A stretch of DNA of 64,000 nt from an uncultured Eubacteriales bacterium (GCA_934488615.1 CAKSSJ010000004.1:34345-98344); one strand, 5' to 3'; shown: positions 51,218 to 60,496, counted from the stretch's first letter. The notes: generated by a model not told the origin, from the sequence alone. Translations and numbers: made by a program.

Positions 51218-52648
51218 ATGAAAAACACTTACGAGACCCCGCTTAATTCACGTTACGCAAGCAAGGAGATGCAATATCTCTTTTCACCCGATTTCAAGTT
51301 CAAAACATGGCGCAGACTGTGGATCGCGCTCGCAGAGAGCGAAATGGAGCTTGGACTGAATATAACTCAGGAGCAGGTTGATGAGCTTAAGGCTCATGCC
51401 GAGGACATCAACTATGACGTTGCGACCGAGAGAGAAAAGCTCGTACGTCACGACGTTATGTCCCATGTCTATGCTTACGGTGTTCAGTGCCCTAAGGCAA
51501 AGGGAATTATCCACCTTGGAGCAACCTCCTGCTATGTAGGTGACAACACCGATATTATTACTATGACCGAAGCGATGAAGCTTATCCGCAAGAAGCTCGT
51601 TAATCTTATGGACAAGCTTTCGAAATTTGCGCTGGAATATAAAGATCTTCCGTGTCTCGGCTTCACTCATTTTCAGCCGGCACAGCCGACAACGCTCGGA
51701 AAAAGAGCGTCTCTTTGGCTCAATGATCTTCTGCTTGACTACGAGCAGCTTGAATTCCAAATCTCTCAGATGAAGCTGCTCGGCTCAAAGGGCACAACGG
51801 GTACTCAGGCGAGCTTCATGGATCTTTTTGAGGGCGATACCGACAAGGTAAAGGCTCTCGACAGAAAAATCGCAGATAAAATGGGATTTAAGGATTTTTA
51901 TCCGGTTTCGGGACAAACTTATTCAAGAAAAGTGGACACTCAGGTGCTTTTCACTCTTTCGAATATTGCACAGTCGGCGGCAAAGTTCACAAACGATCTT
52001 CGACTTCTTCAGCATCTTAAAGAGGTTGAGGAGCCGTTCGAGAAAAATCAGATCGGTTCATCTGCAATGGCATACAAGCGCAACCCGATGAGAAGCGAAA
52101 GAATTTCTTCGCTTGCCCGTTACGTCATGGCTGATGTCATGAACCCGACCATCACGGCGGCGACACAGTGGTTTGAGCGCACGCTCGACGATTCCGCGAA
52201 CAAGAGAATCAGTGTTGCCGAGGCTTTCCTTGCAACCGATGCCATTCTCGAGATTTATATCAACGTAACCGACGGTCTTGTTGTTTATCCAAAGATGATT
52301 GAAAAGCATCTCATGGCGGAGCTTCCGTTTATGGCAACGGAAAACATTATGATGGAAGCCGTTAAACGCGGCGGCGACCGTCAGGAGCTTCACGAAAAAA
52401 TTCGCGTTCACTCCATGGCGGCAGGAAAAATCGTAAAGCAGGACGGCGGCGAAAACGACCTTCTCGAAAGAATCGCAAACGACCCTGCTTTCGGCGTTAC
52501 GCTCGAACAGCTCAAGGCTATAATGAAGCCCGAACTTTACGTCGGCAGAGCCCCTCAGCAGACGGAGGAATTTGTTGAGGATTATATCAAGCCGATAACC
52601 GAGAAATACAAGGACATTCTCGGAATGAATGTGGAAATAAAGGTGTAA
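51218..52648 (+). CDS. purB: Adenylosuccinate lyase
   Basis: 476 residues. The fumarase/aspartase superfamily signature is GSSAMAYKRNPMRSERI (about 285-301) with the catalytic Ser loop. HDVMSHVYAYG and GATSCYVGDNTDI hold the substrate-binding His and Thr/Ser residues, and TQAS with LGFTHFQPAQPTTLGKR the second His. It cleaves SAICAR and adenylosuccinate in purine synthesis. The length suits the longer clostridial/eukaryote-like form. GtrA follows 3 nt later. Confidence 0.95.
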   Translation: MKNTYETPLNSRYASKEMQYLFSPDFKFKTWRRLWIALAESEMELGLNITQEQVDELKAHAEDINYDVATEREKLVRHDVMSHVYAYGVQCPKAKGIIHLGATSCYVGDNTDIITMTEAMKLIRKKLVNLMDKLSKFALEYKDLPCLGFTHFQPAQPTTLGKRASLWLNDLLLDYEQLEFQISQMKLLGSKGTTGTQASFMDLFEGDTDKVKALDRKIADKMGFKDFYPVSGQTYSRKVDTQVLFTLSNIAQSAAKFTNDLRLLQHLKEVEEPFEKNQIGSSAMAYKRNPMRSERISSLARYVMADVMNPTITAATQWFERTLDDSANKRISVAEAFLATDAILEIYINVTDGLVVYPKMIEKHLMAELPFMATENIMMEAVKRGGDRQELHEKIRVHSMAAGKIVKQDGGENDLLERIANDPAFGVTLEQLKAIMKPELYVGRAPQQTEEFVEDYIKPITEKYKDILGMNVEIKV

Positions 52649-52651
52649 AAT

Positions 52652-53170
52652 ATGGATAAATTTTTTGACAGCATCAATAATTTTATCGCAAAGCATATTA
52701 AGAATGAGAAAATAGTAAGCCTCTGCCGCAAGATTCTCAACCGTGAGGTTTTCATGTACCTTGTTTTTGGCGTGCTGACCACCGTTGTTTCATGGGCAAG
52801 CTATGCACTGTTTGACAGAATTGTAGGCAAGTTCATTGAAAACAACGATATCCTTCAAGCGTCGATAGCAAATGTTCTTTCATGGATCGCGGCGGTTCTC
52901 TTTGCTTTCGTCACCAATAAGCTGTGGGTATTCGACAGCAAAAGCTGGAAAGGCAGTATTGTGATTAAAGAGCTTGGTTCGTTCATTGCTGCAAGGCTTG
53001 CAACGGGCTGTATCGAATGGTTCGGCGTGCCTGCTCTTATGAAGCTCGGCATGGATCAGGAGCTTTTCGGAACAAAGGGAATGCTTGCAAAAATCATTGC
53101 AAGTGTGCTCGTTGTTATAATTAACTATTTCTTCAGCAAGCTTCTTATTTTCAAGAAAAAGGAATCGTAA
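52652..53170 (+). CDS. GtrA-family membrane protein
   Basis: 172 residues, four membrane helices (about 30-50, 65-87, 105-125, 142-162). FMYLVFGVLTTVVSWASYAL and ANVLSWIAAVLFAFVTNKLWVF are the typical GtrA start, and IINYFFSKLLIFKK the end. GtrA proteins are thought to flip or pass undecaprenyl-linked sugars. A GT2 gene follows 3 nt later, the usual pairing in cell-surface glycosylation. Confidence 0.9.
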   Translation: MDKFFDSINNFIAKHIKNEKIVSLCRKILNREVFMYLVFGVLTTVVSWASYALFDRIVGKFIENNDILQASIANVLSWIAAVLFAFVTNKLWVFDSKSWKGSIVIKELGSFIAARLATGCIEWFGVPALMKLGMDQELFGTKGMLAKIIASVLVVIINYFFSKLLIFKKKES

Positions 53171-53173
53171 ATC

Positions 53174-54217
53174 ATGGAAAAAGTCAGCATAATCATTCCC
53201 GTTTATAACGTTGAAAAATATCTGCCGAAGTGCCTTGAAAGCGTACTCGGTCAGACCTATGCCGACCTTGAAATAATATGCGTTGACGACGGTACTCCCG
53301 ACAGGAGTGCCGCCGTTATTTTGTCTTATACCGAAAAGGACGGGCGAATAAAGCTGATTTCGCAGAAAAACCAAGGGCTTTCGGGCGCAAGGAACACGGG
53401 AGTTAAAGCAGCAACGGGCAAATATATAGTTTTTCTCGACGGCGACGATTGGCTCGACACCGAAACGGTTGAAACGGCGGTAAGTGCAGCTGAAAAAAAC
53501 AATGCCGATATTGTTATGTGGGGCTACGTTCGTGAATTCCCCGACCGTTCGGACGAGAAGAAAATATTTGATTCGGACAAAATATTTGATGAAAGCGGCT
53601 GCCGTGAGCTTCACAGACGAATGGCAGGGCTTTACGGCGAGGAAACAGCCGACCCGAGCAACGCCGATTCACTCGTGACGGCATGGGGCAAGCTCTACAG
53701 AGCCGATATTATCAAAGAAAACGGGCTTGAATTCGTCGATACAAAGCTGATAGGCACAGAGGATGCCCTCTTTAATCTGCAATGCTTCGGCTTTGTTCAC
53801 AGTGCGGCATTTATCAACCGTCCGTTCAATCATTATCGCAAGGATAATGACGTTTCCTTGACGAGGAGCTACAAAGCAAAGCTTTTCACGCAGTGGAACG
53901 AGCTTTACGATCGAATGGATGGCTATATAAAAGAAAAAAATTTGCCCGAGGATTTTTCGTCGGCGCTGAACAATCGGATTTGCTTCAGCATGATAGGTCT
54001 CGGCTTGACCGAAATGCTCAACCACGACGGTCACACGGCGAGAATTAAGAATATTAGGAAATTCCTTTCAACTCCGAGATACAAAAATGCGTACAAAAAG
54101 CTTGATATGCGGTATCTCCCTGCTCATTGGAAGCTGTTTTTCACGCTTTGCAAGCGAAAGATGGCAGTTTCGGTATATATTCTGCTGATTGCAATGAAAA
54201 AAATTATTGAAAAATAA
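53174..54217 (+). CDS. GT2-family glycosyltransferase
   Basis: 347 residues. The GT-A fold starts VSIIIPVYNVEKYLPKCLESVLGQTYADLEIICVDDG. GLSGARNTGVKAATGKYIVFLDGDDWLD holds the DxD-type nucleotide-sugar/metal motif. The C-terminal part carries ADSLVTAWGKLYRADII and GTEDALFNLQCF, usual in wall- or teichoic-acid-modifying enzymes. It ends with a hydrophobic, Lys-flanked segment. It probably uses the lipid-linked sugar handled by the GtrA neighbour. Confidence 0.92.
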   Translation: MEKVSIIIPVYNVEKYLPKCLESVLGQTYADLEIICVDDGTPDRSAAVILSYTEKDGRIKLISQKNQGLSGARNTGVKAATGKYIVFLDGDDWLDTETVETAVSAAEKNNADIVMWGYVREFPDRSDEKKIFDSDKIFDESGCRELHRRMAGLYGEETADPSNADSLVTAWGKLYRADIIKENGLEFVDTKLIGTEDALFNLQCFGFVHSAAFINRPFNHYRKDNDVSLTRSYKAKLFTQWNELYDRMDGYIKEKNLPEDFSSALNNRICFSMIGLGLTEMLNHDGHTARIKNIRKFLSTPRYKNAYKKLDMRYLPAHWKLFFTLCKRKMAVSVYILLIAMKKIIEK

Positions 54218-54247
54218 AAAAAAATTATATTTTAGCGCTTTAAAGTG

Positions 54248-54276
54248 TTGACAAGTCGAAAAATGTAGTATATAAT
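54248..54276 (+). promoter_or_regulatory. Promoter of the attenuated symporter unit
   Basis: TTGACA (54248-54253), 17 nt, TATAAT (54271-54276), a perfect sigma-A promoter about 30 nt before the leader peptide. Confidence 0.88.
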
Positions 54277-54305
54277 AGGCTCATCATTTGAAAGGAGAGA
54301 CGGTT

Positions 54306-54371
54306 ATGAAGCATAGCCCTTACTATTATTACTATATTTGTGACTGTCTGTTCAGCCTTTCAAAGCGGTAA
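54306..54371 (+). CDS. Tyrosine-rich leader peptide (21 residues)
   Basis: ATG 54306 with RBS AAAGGAG (54291-54297). The peptide starts MKHSP, then has five consecutive Tyr codons (TAC TAT TAT TAC TAT, 54321-54335), and ends ICDCLFSLSKR before TAA. A run of regulatory codons in a short translated ORF, directly ahead of two mutually exclusive RNA hairpins, is the classic design of a ribosome-stalling leader. Shortage of charged tRNA-Tyr would hold the ribosome at 54321-54335. Confidence 0.85.
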   Translation: MKHSPYYYYYICDCLFSLSKR

Positions 54372-54427
54372 ATTCGTTTGAAAAACAGACGGTCTTGATC
54401 ATTTGCGGTCAGGGCCGTTTATTTTTT
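54342..54427 (+). promoter_or_regulatory. Transcription attenuator (antiterminator / terminator pair)
   Basis: Antiterminator: 54342-54352 pairs with 54384-54394 (11 positions, one G-U), enclosing a small TTTCAAA/TTTGAAA hairpin. Terminator: 54389-54400 pairs with 54407-54418 (12 positions, three G-U), followed by UUAUUUUUU. They share 54389-54394, so only one can form. A ribosome stalled on the Tyr codons leaves 54342-54352 free, so the antiterminator forms. A ribosome that reaches the stop codon at 54369 covers that arm, so the terminator forms. Confidence 0.85.
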
Positions 54428-54441
54428 GAGGAGGTTATTTT

Positions 54442-55974
54442 ATGGCAATCAAAATCATTTTACTTGTCGCATTTTTCGCCGTCATGATCGGCGTCGGCAT
54501 CTACTGCCGAAAGAGTGCAACAGACGTCAACGGCTTCGTCCTCGGCGGCAGAAGCGTCGGTCCGTGGCTGACCGCCTTCGCCTACGGCACATCGTATTTC
54601 TCGGCGGTTATTTTCGTCGGCTATGCGGGACAGTTCGGCTGGAAATTCGGCGTTGCATCAACGTGGATCGGCCTCGGCAACGCATTCATCGGCTCGCTTC
54701 TCGCTTGGGTAATTCTCGGCAGACGAACAAGGGTCATGACTCAGCATCTTGACTCGGCAACCATGCCGCAGTTCTTCGGTTCACGCTTTGACAGCAAGGC
54801 TCTGAAATTTGCAACCTCGCTGATTATTTTCGTCTTTCTGATTCCCTATACCGCTTCGCTTTATAACGGACTTTCACGCTTGTTCGAGATGGCATTCAAT
54901 GTTGATTACACGGTTTGTATTGTTGTTATGGCGCTTCTGACCGCTATCTATGTTATCGCAGGCGGATACATGGCAACAGCAATCAACGATTTCATTCAGG
55001 GCATCGTTATGCTCGTCGGAATCGTTGCGATTATTTATTCCGTGCTCAAAATCCACGGCGGCTTCAGCGGTTCGCTTGCCGCTCTTGCAGAGGTCAGCGA
55101 CCCTACGGCTTCTACCGTTCCGGGTGTGTTTGCATCGTTCTTCGGTCCCGACCCCGCAGGACTTGCAGGAGTTGTCCTTTTGACATCGCTCGGCACATGG
55201 GGCTTGCCGCAGATGGTTCAGAAATTCTACTCGATCAAGAGCGAGCAATCAATTCACACAGGTACGATCATTTCGACCTTATTTGCAATCATTGTTGCAG
55301 GCGGATGCTACTTCCTCGGCGGCTTCGGAAGAGTTTTCGACGTAGATGTTGCGTCAAAAGGATATGACGAAATCATTCCGACTATGCTTTCAAATCTTTC
55401 TCCGCTGATTATCGGAATCACGCTTATTCTCGTTCTCTCAGCTTCGATGTCAACGCTCTCGTCACTTGTTCTTACCTCAAGCTCGACGCTGACGCTCGAC
55501 TTCATCGTACCGCTTTCAAAGAAAAGCAATGAGAAAAAGACGCTCATCATAATCCGCGCCTTTATTCTTGTTTTCATTATCATTTCGGCTGTTATCGCTG
55601 TTATTCAGTACAAGAACAAGGTCACGTTCATTGCTCAGCTCATGGGACTTTCATGGGGCGCGCTTGCAGGATCCTTCCTTGCACCGTTCCTCTACAGCCT
55701 GTACTGGAAAAAGGTCACAAAGGCCGCGTGTGCAGTCAGCTTTATCTGGGGTTCGGGCATCATGATCGCCAACATGCTTTTCGGCTCTTATTTCCCGACA
55801 ATACTTCAAAGCCCCGTCAACTGCGGCGCGTTCGCAATGCTGGCTTCGCTCGTTATTGTTCCCGTTGTCAGCCTAATCACAAGGAAGCCAGAGAAGAAAT
55901 TTGTTGATGACATCTTCTCCTGCTACGACAGAAAGGTTACAGTCCCCGTCAGCGAGGCACTGGAAGAAAAATAA
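54442..55974 (+). CDS. Sodium:solute symporter (SSS family), probable amino-acid or aromatic substrate
   Basis: 510 residues, about 13 membrane helices. The N-terminus has GVGIYCRKSATDVNGFVLGGRSVGPWLTAFAYGTSYFSAVIFVGYAG, the family's FxxGGR and TxSA-like region. GTWGLPQMVQKFYSIKSEQS and ILVLSASMSTLSSLVLTSSSTLTLDF complete the SSS signature with the Na2-site Ser/Thr residues. Relatives carry proline, pantothenate or other solutes with Na+. RBS GAGGAGG. The upstream attenuator reads tyrosine supply, so tyrosine or a related aromatic compound is the most likely substrate (inference). Confidence 0.88.
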   Translation: MAIKIILLVAFFAVMIGVGIYCRKSATDVNGFVLGGRSVGPWLTAFAYGTSYFSAVIFVGYAGQFGWKFGVASTWIGLGNAFIGSLLAWVILGRRTRVMTQHLDSATMPQFFGSRFDSKALKFATSLIIFVFLIPYTASLYNGLSRLFEMAFNVDYTVCIVVMALLTAIYVIAGGYMATAINDFIQGIVMLVGIVAIIYSVLKIHGGFSGSLAALAEVSDPTASTVPGVFASFFGPDPAGLAGVVLLTSLGTWGLPQMVQKFYSIKSEQSIHTGTIISTLFAIIVAGGCYFLGGFGRVFDVDVASKGYDEIIPTMLSNLSPLIIGITLILVLSASMSTLSSLVLTSSSTLTLDFIVPLSKKSNEKKTLIIIRAFILVFIIISAVIAVIQYKNKVTFIAQLMGLSWGALAGSFLAPFLYSLYWKKVTKAACAVSFIWGSGIMIANMLFGSYFPTILQSPVNCGAFAMLASLVIVPVVSLITRKPEKKFVDDIFSCYDRKVTVPVSEALEEK

Positions 55975-55988
55975 AGTATACATAAAAA

Positions 55989-56020
55989 ATGGGTTATCGC
56001 AATTGCGATAACCCATTTTA
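55989..56020. terminator. Bidirectional terminator between symporter and ABC exporter
   Basis: A perfect 28-nt palindrome (55989-56016), ATGGGTTATCGCAA and its complement, followed by TTTATTTATT. Confidence 0.85.
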
Positions 56021-56021
56021 T

Positions 56022-57824
56022 TTATTCTAAAATCTTTGCCGTTGCTTCGTCCTCGTACTGTCTCGTGTAAAGCTCAAAATAATATCCATGCTTTCTGATT
56101 AGTTCCGGATGCGTTCCCCTTTCAACGATCTTACCGTCCTTGACCACAAGAATTATATCGGCATTGCGGACAGTCGAAAGTCTGTGTGCAATCATTATCG
56201 AGGTTCTGCCGTCGGTCACTGCATCCATAGCGTTCTGAATTTTCTCCTCTGTCATAGTGTCAACCGAAGCGGTTGCTTCATCAAGAATCAATATCCTCGG
56301 ATTGGCAAGAATCGCACGCGCAAATGAGATCAACTGCTTCTCGCCAGTTGAGAGCAGGTCTCCGCCCTCGCCGACATCGGTATTCATTCCATGCTCAAGC
56401 CTTGCAACTATTTCATCGGCAGAAACAAGCCTCAATGCACGGTAAAGCTGTTCGTCGGTTGCGTCGGGATTGCCCATCAGCAAATTATCCTTAACCGTGC
56501 CCGAGAAGAGGTGCGGCGTTTGGAGCACATAGCCGATTGACGAATGAAGCCAAAGCTGTGACCGCTCACGCGCGTCTCTGCCGTCAATGAGCACCTGACC
56601 TTTCGTCGGCTCATAAAATCGGCAGGCAAGATTGACAAGCGTTGATTTTCCTGCGCCCGTTTCGCCGACAATTGCAAGATGAGTGCCAAACGGAACATTG
56701 AGAGAAAAATGTTCAAGCACATTCACGTCGCCGTCGGGATATTTGAATGTCACATCCCTAAACTCAATATCGCCCTTTATCGGCTCCCAGTTTTCCTTTT
56801 TCGGGTTGAGCGTATCGCCGTATTTTTCAACGACCTCAGGTGTGTCGGCAACGTCCGATTTTTCATCAAGCAGATTCGTAAATCTTTCTATATTTACCCT
56901 AATCGAAATCAGCTCCGAAATAACATTGACGATCCAACGGACAGGCTCCATCATGCCCTGTGCGTATGACATAAACGCGGCAAACATGCCCACCTCATCG
57001 GCAGCAAGGTATCCTCCCTTATAAAGAACGATTGCAAGCGCAACAGATGAAGCAAAATTCATCGCCGCTCCGAAAGCTCCGCGTAGCCTTGAAATATGAA
57101 CCGATTTTGATTTCATCTTTGCCGTTTCATCGACAAAATCAGCAGATATTTTGTCCTCGATCGCAAGAGATTTTATTGTTTTTGCTCCGACAATTCCCTC
57201 GTTAAATTTCCCCGTTATTCTTGAATTTATTTCTCTGACCTCACGGTTGGCCGTGATGAGCTTCTTCTGAAAGAAGCCTATAATTATCATCAATATCGGC
57301 AGAATCGTCAGCACGAGGAGCGCCAGCTTTACATTCATCATCAGCATCATTACAGCCGAGCCGATGAGATACGCTATATACCAAATTCCGTTGATAAGCG
57401 TCCAGGATACAAGCGTTCCGATTTTTTCGGTATCGCTTATCAGGCGCGCGTGAATATATCCGACGCTGTTTTGATTAAAATATGAAAAGGAAAGTGTTTG
57501 CAGATGCACAAAGCCCACATCGCGAAGCTTCCTATGCACCTTAACTTCAATTATTGCCGCGGTGGTGTTCGCATAGTAATTAAAAAGTCCCGCAAGCAAA
57601 ATTGCAAGTGCATAAGCGACAGCGAAAAACCCGACGTGCGAAAGCGTTCCCGTGCCTGCATATTTGTCAAGAGCATAACGCTGAAACTGCGGAAACGTAA
57701 TTTCGATTCCGCTGGCGATAATACTGAAAACAATCATTATCATAAATTCTCGGCGGTAGTTTTTTACATACGGAATGATTTTTCCTATGCCGAAAAAGCG
57801 AAGCTTTTTTTCTTTGCTCTCCAA
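56022..57824 (-). CDS. Heterodimeric ABC exporter subunit (canonical Walker B, degenerate signature)
   Basis: 600 residues with a TTG start directly after the previous stop and a GGAGG 8 nt before. There are six membrane helices (about 25-310), then an ATPase domain: Walker A GETGAGKSTLVNL, signature variant LLSTGEKQLISFARA, Walker B ILILDEATASVD with the catalytic Glu, and H-loop IAHRLSTVRNAD. LSTGEKQ in place of LSGGQ is normal for the BmrD/YheH-type half. Together with the upstream partner it should make one active and one degenerate ATP site. Likely drug or lipid export. Confidence 0.92.
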   Translation of the reverse strand: MESKEKKLRFFGIGKIIPYVKNYRREFMIMIVFSIIASGIEITFPQFQRYALDKYAGTGTLSHVGFFAVAYALAILLAGLFNYYANTTAAIIEVKVHRKLRDVGFVHLQTLSFSYFNQNSVGYIHARLISDTEKIGTLVSWTLINGIWYIAYLIGSAVMMLMMNVKLALLVLTILPILMIIIGFFQKKLITANREVREINSRITGKFNEGIVGAKTIKSLAIEDKISADFVDETAKMKSKSVHISRLRGAFGAAMNFASSVALAIVLYKGGYLAADEVGMFAAFMSYAQGMMEPVRWIVNVISELISIRVNIERFTNLLDEKSDVADTPEVVEKYGDTLNPKKENWEPIKGDIEFRDVTFKYPDGDVNVLEHFSLNVPFGTHLAIVGETGAGKSTLVNLACRFYEPTKGQVLIDGRDARERSQLWLHSSIGYVLQTPHLFSGTVKDNLLMGNPDATDEQLYRALRLVSADEIVARLEHGMNTDVGEGGDLLSTGEKQLISFARAILANPRILILDEATASVDTMTEEKIQNAMDAVTDGRTSIMIAHRLSTVRNADIILVVKDGKIVERGTHPELIRKHGYYFELYTRQYEDEATAKILE

Positions 57825-59636
57825 TTATATCGCCTCCTCGGTGTTGGTCTGTGTCTCGTATATTTTCTGATAGATACCGCCTGCCGATTTGAGTTCGTCA
57901 TGCGTGCCCTCTTCACTGATTCTGCCGTGGTCGAGAACGATAATTTTATCGGAGGAGGAGAGGGTGGTGATTCTGTGTGAAATAAGTATAACACTCGCCT
58001 TACCGAAGCGCTTGCTTATTTCTTTCCTTATTTTCGCATCGGTTTGCGTATCGACTGCCGAAAGGGAATCGTCAAAAATCATTATCGGATAATCGCCGAC
58101 CAACATTCTTGCAATGGCCGTTCTCTGCTTCTGTCCGCCGGAAAGCGTCACTCCGCGCTCGCCGACAAGCGTATCATATGCTTTGGGGAAAGAGGTTATG
58201 CTCTCGTCAAGAGCCGCCGCCTTTGCCGCGGCACGGACGTCCTCAAGAGTCAGCGAATCGTCGGCAATCCTGATATTTTCATAAACCGTTCTCGAAAAAA
58301 GGAACGGCTCCTGCAAAACCATACCGATGTTTTTGCGAAGATACTCGGTTTTAATTTTTCTGATATCGGTTGAGCCGATCGTAATTTTTCCGTTCTGCGG
58401 CGGAAGATCATAAAGCTTGTCCAAAAGAAGCATAAGCGTTGACTTTCCGCTGCCTGTTCCGCCGAGGATACCAAGCGTTGAACCTGCCTTCATCTCAAAC
58501 GAAATATTGTGCAAAAGCTCGGGTGAATTTTCATACCCGAAGCTGACATTTTCAAATCTGATATTGCCGTCCATCGGAGCCTCAACCGCGTCAGGCTCAT
58601 CGGCCTCAACCGATGAATTCATAATATAAAAAATTCTGTCAATAGAGACGGTTGCTCGGCTGAAATCGGAAATCATTCTTCCGAGCTGTCGGAACGGTCC
58701 TGCCAATATCGCATTGTAGGAAATAAACGCAATATATTCACCTGTTGAAAGTCCGCGCTTAACACAAAAAACTGCACCTACCACAACAACGATCATGACC
58801 TGCAAGCCCGAAATAACATCTGAGAGCGTCCAGAAACGACCCATCAGCTTTGACATTTTAACCCAAAGATCTGTATAGAATTTATTCTGCGTCTTGAATT
58901 TTTTGATCTCGCTTCTTTCCTGACCGAAAGCACGAACAACACGGACTCCCGTCAGATTTTCCTGCGCCATTGCGGAAAGCTTGCCCTCGTTTTCGTCACA
59001 TTCCTTAAATGCCTTATGCATTTTACGGTGAAAGAAAAACGAAAACATAACGATAAACGGCATAGGAATGAGTGCAATCACCGTCAACAGCGGATTCATC
59101 GACGCCATGAAAGAAATTGAAAGCACAAGCATAAGAATTATTCTGAAAATTGACGTCAACTGTTCCGAAAGAAAGTTCTTCGTTGTTTCAATGTCAGAGG
59201 TGCATCGCTGAATTATATCCCCCGTTTTGTTTTGCATGAACCATGCAAACGGTAAATGCTCAATGTGCGTAAACACCCTGTCGCGCATGTTTTTTACGAG
59301 CGTTTCCGACGCCTTAGTGTTGTAAACACGGTTCGTATACTGCGAAAAGATTTGTATAGCCGCAACAATAACAACCGCAAGCGCAGGTATCCATATGTGC
59401 TCCTTTAAATAACCGAAGCCGCCGATTTTTTCAACTATTCGATTCACCCAATCGGCAAATTCCGAAGGCTTTCCGCCAATAACGTTGTCAACCGTAAGCC
59501 TGATTATCTGCGGCTGAAGCATATCGGTAAGCGCTGTCACTCCTGCGAAAAGAATCGTCAGAAAAAAATACAGCTTTGTGCCGCTCAAAAACGAGAGAAG
59601 CAGCTCGGCTTTTTGATTTTTCTTTTTGTTTTTCAT
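57825..59636 (-). CDS. Heterodimeric ABC exporter subunit (Asp in Walker B, canonical signature)
   Basis: 603 residues, six membrane helices and an ATPase domain: Walker A GGTGSGKSTLMLL, signature TLSGGQKQRTAIARM, Walker B IMIFDDSLSAVD, H-loop LISHRITTL. The catalytic Glu is Asp, as in BmrC/YheI-type halves, and its partner has the degenerate signature. The two changes fall in the same composite site, as expected of a true heterodimer. It overlaps the MarR stop by 4 nt. Confidence 0.92.
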   Translation of the reverse strand: MKNKKKNQKAELLLSFLSGTKLYFFLTILFAGVTALTDMLQPQIIRLTVDNVIGGKPSEFADWVNRIVEKIGGFGYLKEHIWIPALAVVIVAAIQIFSQYTNRVYNTKASETLVKNMRDRVFTHIEHLPFAWFMQNKTGDIIQRCTSDIETTKNFLSEQLTSIFRIILMLVLSISFMASMNPLLTVIALIPMPFIVMFSFFFHRKMHKAFKECDENEGKLSAMAQENLTGVRVVRAFGQERSEIKKFKTQNKFYTDLWVKMSKLMGRFWTLSDVISGLQVMIVVVVGAVFCVKRGLSTGEYIAFISYNAILAGPFRQLGRMISDFSRATVSIDRIFYIMNSSVEADEPDAVEAPMDGNIRFENVSFGYENSPELLHNISFEMKAGSTLGILGGTGSGKSTLMLLLDKLYDLPPQNGKITIGSTDIRKIKTEYLRKNIGMVLQEPFLFSRTVYENIRIADDSLTLEDVRAAAKAAALDESITSFPKAYDTLVGERGVTLSGGQKQRTAIARMLVGDYPIMIFDDSLSAVDTQTDAKIRKEISKRFGKASVILISHRITTLSSSDKIIVLDHGRISEEGTHDELKSAGGIYQKIYETQTNTEEAI

Positions 59637-60091
59637 TGCGCTCTCCTTGATTCTATTGCTTCAAATTTATCTTTTAAAAGCGTATATTCCTTTTCCTTGA
59701 TTGATACATATTCTTCAATCTGATCATCCGTCATCATTGAATACACGTCCTGCTCGGCCTTGATGAGCGGCAAAATATATTTGTCGCAAAACTGCGTTCC
59801 TTTTTCTGTCAGCCTTATTGCCTTATGCGTTCTCGTGCCCTCAATATGTTCAAGAAATACCAATCCCTTTTCGCAGAGCGATTTAACCGTTGAATTGACC
59901 GTCTGCTTTGAATAGCACCAAAGTGAGCAAAGCTCGTTTTGCGTCAATGATCCGTCGGACTCACAAATTGCATAAAATATCCAAAGCGCTGAGTCTGGCA
60001 ATCCGATCCCGGCGGCATAATTATGATAAAGCTCGTCAGTCGCCTTGCAAAGACGATTCAACACGGCATGAATTTCTTTTACGTTTTTCAT
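59633..60091 (-). CDS. MarR-family transcriptional regulator
   Basis: 152 residues with the winged helix LWIFYAICESDGSLTQNELCSLWCYSKQTVNSTVKSLCEKGLVFLEHIEGTRTHKAIRLTEKG, followed by C-terminal dimerisation helices. It is the first gene of the exporter operon and probably represses it until a drug-like ligand binds. Three Cys residues in or near the HTH (CSLWCYS, SLCEKG) could also make it redox-sensitive, which is speculation. Confidence 0.92.
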   Translation of the reverse strand: MKNVKEIHAVLNRLCKATDELYHNYAAGIGLPDSALWIFYAICESDGSLTQNELCSLWCYSKQTVNSTVKSLCEKGLVFLEHIEGTRTHKAIRLTEKGTQFCDKYILPLIKAEQDVYSMMTDDQIEEYVSIKEKEYTLLKDKFEAIESRRAQ

Positions 60092-60146
60092 AACACCGAT
60101 CCCTTATAATCGTTTCTTTATACAGTCCGAAAACGGATTTCAAATT

Positions 60147-60175
60147 ATTTTAATACACAATTCCCTGTTTGTCAA
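60147..60175 (-). promoter_or_regulatory. Promoter of the MarR-ABC operon
   Basis: TTGACA (60170-60175) and TAAAAT (60147-60152) on the minus strand, 17-nt spacer, about 55 nt before marR. Confidence 0.75.
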
Positions 60176-60219
60176 GAGCATTTTACGCGCCGAAAAAAGT
60201 ACGACAGATGCTAAAATAA

Positions 60220-60272
60220 AAAAGCCGTAATCCTCACGGCAATCAACTTTTTCCGTGAAAACTACAGCTTTT
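60220..60272 (-). terminator. Terminator of the 34-residue gene
   Basis: On the minus strand 60253-60272 pairs with 60220-60239 over 20 positions (including G-U), followed by a UUUUUUAUUUUAG tract. A shorter CCGATT/AATCGG hairpin (60305-60320) lies just after the gene. Confidence 0.75.
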
Positions 60273-60323
60273 ATTCACAAGTCATCGTTTATGTCTGAAC
60301 ATATCCGATTAAAAAATCGGTCT

Positions 60324-60428
60324 TTATGTTTTGCGCTTTCTTACCTTGTTTTTTCGCTCAATTTCTGTTGACCTCTCAAGCAGAGATTCGGTCGCTTCTG
60401 CCGCCGCTTTTCTCAATAAAGGATTCAT
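60324..60428 (-). CDS. Small basic protein (34 residues)
   Basis: ATG 60428 follows GGAGGAGG with good spacing. The peptide is highly charged: MNPLLRKAAAEATESLLERS, then TEIERKNKVRKRKT, so helical with a basic tail. A strong terminator follows. No membrane segment and no known family. Its position between divergent units and its own terminator make it a real small gene candidate; nucleic-acid binding is possible from the basic tail. Confidence 0.5.
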   Translation of the reverse strand: MNPLLRKAAAEATESLLERSTEIERKNKVRKRKT

Positions 60429-60496
60429 ACAGTGCCTCCTCCCTTTTTATAACATTATAAAATATTTATTATATAATTTCAACAATAAAAACTAAA

